64,000 nucleotides of DNA from Datnioides undecimradiatus (taxonomy: Eukaryota > Chordata > Actinopteri > Lobotiformes > Datnioididae): contig WARS01002707.1 in the NCBI GenBank assembly GCA_008933995.1, positions 1 through 64,000 on the forward strand, in the 5' to 3' direction. The notes beneath the pieces were generated by a model, which did no database searches, was not told where the DNA came from, and worked only from the letters and a program-made list of their open reading frames with translations. Both the position numbers and the translations under genes were made by a program. Each line of letters starts with the position of its first letter. Position 1 is the stretch's first letter. This document shows, piece by piece, positions 57,767 to 64,000 of the stretch.

Positions 57767-58306
57767 CGTCCGCTCTCTCTCTGGTGTGAACGCAGCGGCT
57801 ACGGTAGGTGCTGTTTGAAATGTGTCAACGGCGTTTTTATCAGTTCGTTCATGCTGCTGCACTGCGTTTAACATACAAACTGTGTGAACACAACCGTACT
57901 GTACACTGGAACCAGGCTGGACCGGCGGTTGTTGTCAGTATCTGCAGGAACGAACCACAGTTACGTTTAATTGGTGTATTTCTTCAGTAGAAGTTGCTTC
58001 TTTCTGGTTTCTTGACACTTTAAACTTGTTTTTATATTTTTCAGGCAATTTTGAGTCTGCAGGGTTCAGGTTCACAGCTCAAACACTCACAATCTGACAA
58101 AACAAAAGAGATTTCTACAAAAATGTCAGAGCTGATTCAATTCAACAGCTCTTTAAATGATCTATATGTCTATATGTCACACCTTTAACCTCTTAATCAG
58201 CTTGAAATGATGCTGACGGCACACACTGAGTGAGATTAAATGCTGTTTCTGATCACGTGTTCGATTTTAATGCTTATTTCTAACATGTTGCCTTTCGTCT
58301 TTTCAG

Positions 58307-58331
58307 CTGATGCTCTGATGCTGAGTCTGAG
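58307..58331 (+). other. Candidate 25-bp second exon of receptor copy 1
   Basis: A strong acceptor (cgtcttttcag) and strong donor (GAG|GTGAGT) bracket only 25 bp. It contains ATG at 58318. Splicing to an acceptor just before GACTGAGGAG would put this ATG in frame with the receptor, adding MLSLRTEE before MNVSAAN. Otherwise it is 5' UTR with a short upstream frame. Confidence 0.45.
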
Positions 58332-58665
58332 GTGAGTGAACAACAGCGGCGTCCTCACATGTATTGGTTTGAATAGTCTGAATGCCGTGTGCCTCAGTGT
58401 TTGTGCCACACATTACTCATGTAGCACTGTGCGCAGTGATGCTGTGATGTGTTGTCATACATCTTGTGCTTTTAAACGTGTTTTAACTATTAAAAAAATG
58501 AGTCCAGTTTATCAAACATTGTGTGTTTTTATGATGATATTGTTTCTAATAACAAATATATATTAAATAATGTATAATATCTGTTTTCTAACATTAAATA
58601 ATGCTATTTTCTGCGAAGATCCTGCCTGTCGTTTTCTCCTGCGTCAGATCTCCAGGACTGAGGAG

Positions 58666-60370
58666 ATGAACGTCTCAGCGGCCAACGTGACCGTGGTCAT
58701 AGAGTACCGAGACTCCTTCACCAAAGCCGTGACCAAGAACGTGATCGTCGTGGTTCTCAGCATCTCCATCAACTACATCAATGCAGGCCTCATCCAGACC
58801 TTTCGCAGACAGGAGGTGCGAAACTCCTTCAGCCGCAGTTGCAGCAAAGAAAAGCATAAAACCAAAGATGTGCAGTTCAGTTTAATTGATGTGATATCAG
58901 ATTTCATTGATAGAGTTGATGAAGTATCTGACAGACTGAGTAAACACGTGAATAACCTCTGTTCTCGAGCAGCAGACGCTACTTTTCTCTTCTCACGGAG
59001 CTAAAAAACGTTTGTACACAGTCAGAGCTGCTGGTAACAGCGTCTGCAGAGAATCCGATGATGTTTCTGCAGAGTTCAGGCTCATTCAGGAGAAAACAGA
59101 ACCAGAGTAAACTGGAAAAACACGGCTAGGACAAACAAAAACCTATAAATTAGGAGAGTTTATCTGAGATTATGGGAATGCCAGAGCGAGTTAGGGTATG
59201 GACTGTGCATCTGTACTGATCAGGTCTTTACCCTGGTACAGTTTAAAATGGACTTGATGTGAGCAGCGTTTCGCCAGAGAAGATGTTTGAATCTCTCTCT
59301 AAACTGTAAAAGCCCTAAAGTTCAACAATAAGTCGAGAAAACAGCCTGATGTTCACTTCTTATGTACGATAATCAGCAAAAATGATGAAATGATGATGAA
59401 ACATAAACAATAAATAACGATCTAATAAATAAAGTGGAGGGATAAATGGAGTTAAAAGACGCCTCAGGTCATCATTGAGTTAATTAAGTTTGTTTGTTGT
59501 GAATAAGTGTCTTTATTCATGTTTGATGCTGTTAACGCTCACTGTGGAACAAGCTTCATTGCCTGTCTCCTTCTGATCACATGTTTTCTTCCCACCCTCC
59601 AGATCTTCTACACAAACCCACGCTACATCCTGTTTTTCCACCTGGTGGTCAACGACATGATCCTGGTGACGCTGACCGTCATCCTGTTCATCATCAGCTA
59701 CATCCTCTACAAAATAAACGTGTCCCTGTGCTGCGTCTTCATCCTGCTCGCTCTCTTCACCACTGAGAACACGCCTCTGAACCTGGCCTGCATGGCGGTG
59801 GAGTGCTACATCGCCATCTGCTTCCCGCTTCGCCACGTGCAGATCTGCACCGTGAAGAGGACGCAGATGCTGATCGGTTTGATCTGGGTGACGAGCATGT
59901 TGTCGGTTCTCCCTGATCTGTTCATCACTTTGGCCACGCAGCCGCTGGACTTCTTCCACTCCCGGGTGTTCTGCCTCAGGGAGACGGTCTTCCCGAATCC
60001 CCTCATCGTCAAGAAGAGGGATCTGACCTACATCGTGTACCTGGTGATAGTTTGGTTAGTCATCTTTTACACCTACTTCAGAATTCTGTTCACTGCTAAA
60101 ACAGCCAGCAAAGACGCTAAAAAGGCCCGAAACACCATCCTGCTGCACGGGTTCCAGGTGCTGCTGTGCATGACGGTGTACGCCGAGCCCCTGTTGAAAC
60201 AGGCTCTGCAGCAGTGGTTCCCTCAGAACTACCCGGACTCGCTGTTCGCTTGTTACATTATTGTGCAGATCCTGCCGCGATCCATCAGTCCAATCATCTA
60301 CGGCGTGCGAGACAAGACTTTCAGGAAGTACCTAAGAAGATACCTGATGTGTAAACCGAGCCCACACTGA
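58666..60370 (+). CDS. Odorant receptor 131-2-like GPCR, copy 1 (two coding exons)
   Basis: Exon 58666-58815 (ends GAG|GTGCG) joins 59603-60370 (after ccctccag) to give 305 residues and TGA. N-terminal NVT/NVS glycosylation sites precede TM1, and the intron falls in the TM1-TM2 loop. The second exon has seven-TM features: CMAVECYIAICFPLRH (the DRY/MAYDRY-region counterpart at the end of TM3), KKARNTILLHGFQ before TM6, and SISPIIYGVRDKTFRKYL (NPxxY-like end of TM7). Length and intron match the fish-specific OR131-2-like group known from databases. Expected in olfactory neuron membranes; the ligand is unknown. A second copy lies 3 kb downstream. An in-frame upstream ATG may extend the N-terminus (see findings). 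Confidence 0.9.
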
Positions 60371-60546
60371 GCATCAGCTCATGGAGACCTTCACCAATCA
60401 CCTCTGCGTCTTTACTGAGTCGCTGAGTCTGCGTTTGTTAATTTTCCTTTTGTTTCAGGGCTGATTAATAATAATAATAATAACAACAATAATTCATTTA
60501 CCTGCACTTCTTGAACTCTGTGTGTGGAACTGCTTCAAAAAGGCAA

Positions 60547-60552
60547 AATAAA
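60547..60552 (+). terminator. Candidate poly(A) signal of receptor copy 1
   Basis: AATAAA about 180 bp after the stop codon. Copy 2 has AATAAA at 63480-63485, about 115 bp after its stop, but that one lies inside a dispersed repeat. Confidence 0.4.
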
Positions 60553-61120
60553 ACAGGCAGGTTATAAAAATCACCATGTTTTAAAAGAAAAGTGATGAAC
60601 TTTAATGTTTTTGTGACATTAAAACGTGCACAAGGGATCAAAATGAGTTCACTGAGTCTTTATTCATATGTATCTTTAACTCATTCTTGTGCTCATTGCT
60701 TAATTAAACAGTTTCTGGGTTCAAATCATTTCTCACATTCACCGTTTCCTTCATATTATCGTTACTTTCTTCTCTCGTAAACTGTTAAAACTCTGTTCAG
60801 TGAAATAAATCACCTTGAAGTGATATCATTCAGTTGACTTTAACTGTACTTTTGTTTTTTCTGAATGAATTTATTAAATAATTTTTCCAAATATTGATTA
60901 TTACCAATGGTCTTTACATCAAGTACATCCCGTCTCTGCTCTCAAGTTCAGTTCTCCATATTTATTATTGTGTAATTGCAGGTTTGCAGCTGAAGACTGA
61001 AGCTGATTAATTAAATAATAAATCAGAGCACACACAAACGGACACACACGAACACGTGAGCGCCTGATCATGCATATGCAGATCAGGGAATTCTGGGAAA
61101 TCTGCTGCAGCACAGCACCG

Positions 61121-61189
61121 TATAAAGTCTGAGGTGTCCTGCAGAACATCTACTCCGGTTTGTGTGTGGGTCTAAATGCACTGACTCAG
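61121..61189 (+). promoter_or_regulatory. TATA box and non-coding first exon of receptor copy 2
   Basis: TATAAAG at 61121-61127 is followed about 60 bp later by a near-perfect donor, CTCAG|GTAAGT at 61189/61190. The coding exon has its acceptor (ctttccag) just before 61862. The arrangement mirrors copy 1 and suggests a shared promoter design. Confidence 0.55.
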
Positions 61190-61744
61190 GTAAGTGTCAT
61201 GACGTCCGTGCACCGTGTCCCGGTTTCATCTGCTGAACTTTTAGATTCTTATCGTCGTCTCTGTGAATCCCAGAGACTCGTTCTCTGTTTCTGCTCAATG
61301 TCTGAAGAAACCTGCAAACAATCTGCACAAAAAAAGATCTAGAAACTGTTTAAAGCTCGTTTTCCTGCCCTGTCAGCCTGCTGGCGAGTTATTAGCTTTT
61401 AAATAATGAGCAGATTCATCACAACAACATGACCATGAATCAGTTCATCGTGGCTGTTTTAAACACTAATTTGACTAATTGCTCCTGATACTGACTGAGA
61501 GTTTACCATGAGTCAGATGGGAGGTTTTCATGTTTCTTTCACTGTGGTTTGTACTAAAAACTCTAAATATTCAGCTATGTTTATTTATTTCTGATGCATT
61601 AGGATTTAAATATACAATATTAAGCCAATTTTAATCTAGAAACATCTATATATTGTAATTATGTACCATGCAGCTTAATTTATTATGTTTTCTGTCGTTT
61701 CCCTTTAACACAAATGCACCAGTTCTTTTGATTTCCCACAGACA

Positions 61745-61836
61745 GAGTGCCGTGCCGTGCCGTGCCGTGCCGTGCTGTGCCATGCCGTGCCGTGCTGTGC
61801 TGTGCCATGCTGTGCTGTGCCGTGCCGTACTGTGCT
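61745..61836 (+). repeat. GTGCC pentanucleotide repeat
   Basis: About 18 imperfect GTGCC/GTGCT units ending some 25 bp before the acceptor of the receptor copy 2 coding exon. It sits where a branch site and pyrimidine tract normally lie, so length changes could influence splicing. Absent from copy 1. Confidence 0.9.
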
Positions 61837-61872
61837 TTGCTTATGCATCTGTTTCTTTCCAGTTTTCGAGAC

Positions 61873-63364
61873 ATGAGCGCGTCGTCTGCCAACGTGACGG
61901 TGGTTTTACAGTATCGAGACTCCTTCGCCAAGGCCGTGACCAAGAATGTGATTGTTTTTGTTCTGGGGATCTCCATCAACTGCATCAACGCAGGCCTCGT
62001 TCACACCTTCTGCAGACAGCAGGTCAGGTTTCCTTTGATTAGTGAGCACCAGCGTCAGAGGAAAGCTGCAATCGAATGTAGACGAACTCTTTCAAATGAA
62101 AAACTGGTTTAAAAAGTCTGAACTTTGTGTTTTTGTAAGTTTACTTCCTCGTTGCTTGTTGTGTATGAATATACTGCTTTATTTTCCTAATCAGAGTCAA
62201 ACGATGCATCAGTCCCAGCATTTCTAGTCAGCCTGGAAGCTGCAGCACCGCTTTCAAAGATGATAACTCAAAGCTTGTTTGAAAGATTTAGGGCTGTCCT
62301 TCCTGCAGGTTAGCCTGTGCAGCTTTCGACAGTTTTCTGATTTTATGTTGTTTTTTCATTGACTGGCTAATTATTAGTGCAACCAGCAGTTGATGGACAC
62401 AGCACCAGGTCTTTATGAACCACTAGAACCAGGATAAGAGCTGAGCTGACGACACGGCAGCAGCAAACAAGCTGAATCTTTAAAAATCACAGTTTGATTG
62501 AATTCAAGGTGTTTAGCAACATGCTAACTTAAATTTAAATGAATGTGGGAATTCCTTATTTAACTTCTGATCACATGTTTTCTTCCCACCCTCCAGATCT
62601 TCTACATGAACCCTCGGTACATACTTTTCATCCACCTGGTGGTCAACGACATGATCCAGGTGACGCTGACCGTCACCCTGTTCATCATCAGCTACACCAT
62701 CTACAAAATAAACGTGTCCCTGTGCTGCGTCTTCATCCTGCTCGCTCTCTTCACCACTGAGAACACGCCTCTGAACCTGGCCTGCATGGCGGTGGAGTGC
62801 TACATCGCCATCTGCTTCCCGCTTCGCCACGTGCAGATCTGCACCGTGAAGAGGACGCTGATGCTGATCGGTTTGATCTGGGTGACGAGCGTGATGTCGG
62901 TCATTTCTGATCTGTTCATCACTTTGGCCACGCAGCCGCTGGACTTCTTCCACTCCCGGGTGTTCTGCCTCAGACAGACCGTGTTCCCGAATCCCCTCAT
63001 CGTCAAGAAGAGGGACATCACATATTCAGTGTTTCTGTTCATAGTTTGGATGACAATCTTTTTCACTTACTTCAAAATTCTGTTCACTGCAAAAACAGCC
63101 AGCAAGGACGTTAAAAAGGCCCGAAACACCATCCTGCTGCACGGGTTCCAGGTGCTGCTGTGCATGGCTTCATATGTGACCCCGCAGCTGGTAGACGCTA
63201 TTCAGCAGTGGTTCCCTCAGAATCACACTGACTCCCTCTTTGCTTTCTATATCTTGGTCCAGATCCTGCCGCGGTCGATCAGTCCGATCATCTATGGCGT
63301 ACGAGACAATACCTTCAGGAAGTACCTGAGGAGGAATCTGATCTGTAAGGACAACATCATGTAA
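61873..63364 (+). CDS. Odorant receptor 131-2-like GPCR, copy 2 (two coding exons)
   Basis: Exon 61873-62022 (ends CAG|GTCAGG) joins 62597-63364 to give 305 residues and TAA, the same exon lengths (150 + 768) as copy 1. Start MSASSANVTVVLQYRDS; the TM3 end CMAVECYIAICFPLRH, the KKARNTILLHGFQ stretch and SISPIIYGVRDNTFRKYL are kept. The central part of exon 2 is almost identical to copy 1, but TM5, the loop before TM7 and exon 1 differ, which suits a tandem duplicate with divergent ligand-facing parts. No disruption seen; likely functional. Ligand unknown. Confidence 0.9.
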
Positions 63365-63434
63365 ACAGCTGTTCAACAGCTTTGCTCTGAAGGAAAAATG
63401 TTGCACGACCCCATTCTTCTCTCAAGTAGGAAAC

Positions 63435-63510
63435 TCAAAGGCACATAAACTCCACACACAGGAGGGGAAAACTTCTCAAAATAAAACAGGAAATTAACCA
63501 AAAGCTCCGT
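63435..63510 (+). repeat. Dispersed repeat, 'AAAATAAAACAGGAA' family
   Basis: Short copy just after receptor copy 2. The remainder, 63511-64000, is AT-rich with nothing recognised apart from a possible MITE-related GACTGGAGTCTGGTGGGTTT near 63755. Confidence 0.5.
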
Positions 63511-64000
63511 TTTGGTTTAAATAAACCCTTACATCACTGAGTTAGATGATAAAATACTGGGAGTCGAGGGAAAACAGCTAAAAAAGAGGCATCGGGGAGG
63601 AAACGATGTGATCTAAATCAATTAATTAAGGGTTAATTTCAACCAAACCAGAGCTGGTGAGACTAACTCGGACAGTTTTGGTGAGTTTTACTTGGTTTCT
63701 GCTTTGAATGAATTGAGTTTTTCTGGTCTGTGTGGTTAAATCACTGTAATGCTGACTGGAGTCTGGTGGGTTTGAACAGGTTAAATTAAAAAAGTATCTC
63801 ACTGTTTAACATAAAGTGCTCACTGTGTCTTTTATTGATATCTAACAATGAAAAACAATTCAGACAAAAAAAATCAAAAATAAAAGTCCTTTTAACATTT
63901 TTTAACCATGTGTATTGTATTTAAATGTATAACTTTGCTTTATTTGTATAGTTTTGGTGCATTTTACTGTTGAAATATAACTTTTTGTCAGTTTTCTCTG

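Noticed and set aside
59513-59959. Antisense frames opposite both receptor genes (also 62513-62953)
   Set aside because: Codon-bias shadows of the GPCR exons; they are similar to each other only because the receptors are.

Overview
The window looks like nuclear DNA of a teleost fish. It has short exons with GT-AG introns, very frequent (CA)n/(GT)n microsatellites, teleost-type interspersed repeats (the 'gctaac' and 'gctaagctaag' families), and proteins whose closest relatives by recall are vertebrate or fish. No bacterial genes, CRISPR arrays, rRNA or convincing tRNA genes were seen.

Layout. 1-14.0 kb holds no recognisable gene: dispersed repeats, two fold-back MITE-like elements, a minisatellite and microsatellites. 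14.0-24.1 kb carries, on the minus strand, rbpjl (the pancreatic RBPJ-like subunit of the PTF1 complex). Ten coding exons were read; only the extreme N-terminus is uncertain. 24.1-29.1 kb is the rbpjl upstream region, with a 39-bp minisatellite carrying CTCF-like cores and a GC-rich candidate promoter at about 28.6-29.1 kb. 38.9-51.3 kb carries, on the plus strand, matn4 (matrilin-4), a cartilage/extracellular-matrix adaptor. All 16 coding exons were read and give one 706-codon frame. A probable non-coding first exon lies near 29.1 kb, so rbpjl and matn4 are head to head, the same neighbourhood as human RBPJL-MATN4 on 20q13. 52.6-54.4 kb is an AT-rich block with fragments of a multi-copy fish protein family. 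57.7-63.5 kb holds two tandem two-coding-exon chemoreceptor genes of the odorant receptor 131-2-like type, each with a TATA box and probable non-coding 5' exon(s).

The genes do not form a pathway: rbpjl is a transcription factor of exocrine pancreas, matn4 a secreted matrix protein, and the receptors are chemosensory GPCRs. The most notable signals are a complete U12-type AT-AC intron at the end of matn4, a lineage expansion of its EGF repeats to six, exons sandwiched between complementary (TG)n and (CA)n tracts in both matn4 and rbpjl, and signs of gene conversion between the two receptors. I did not find a clearly new biological system.
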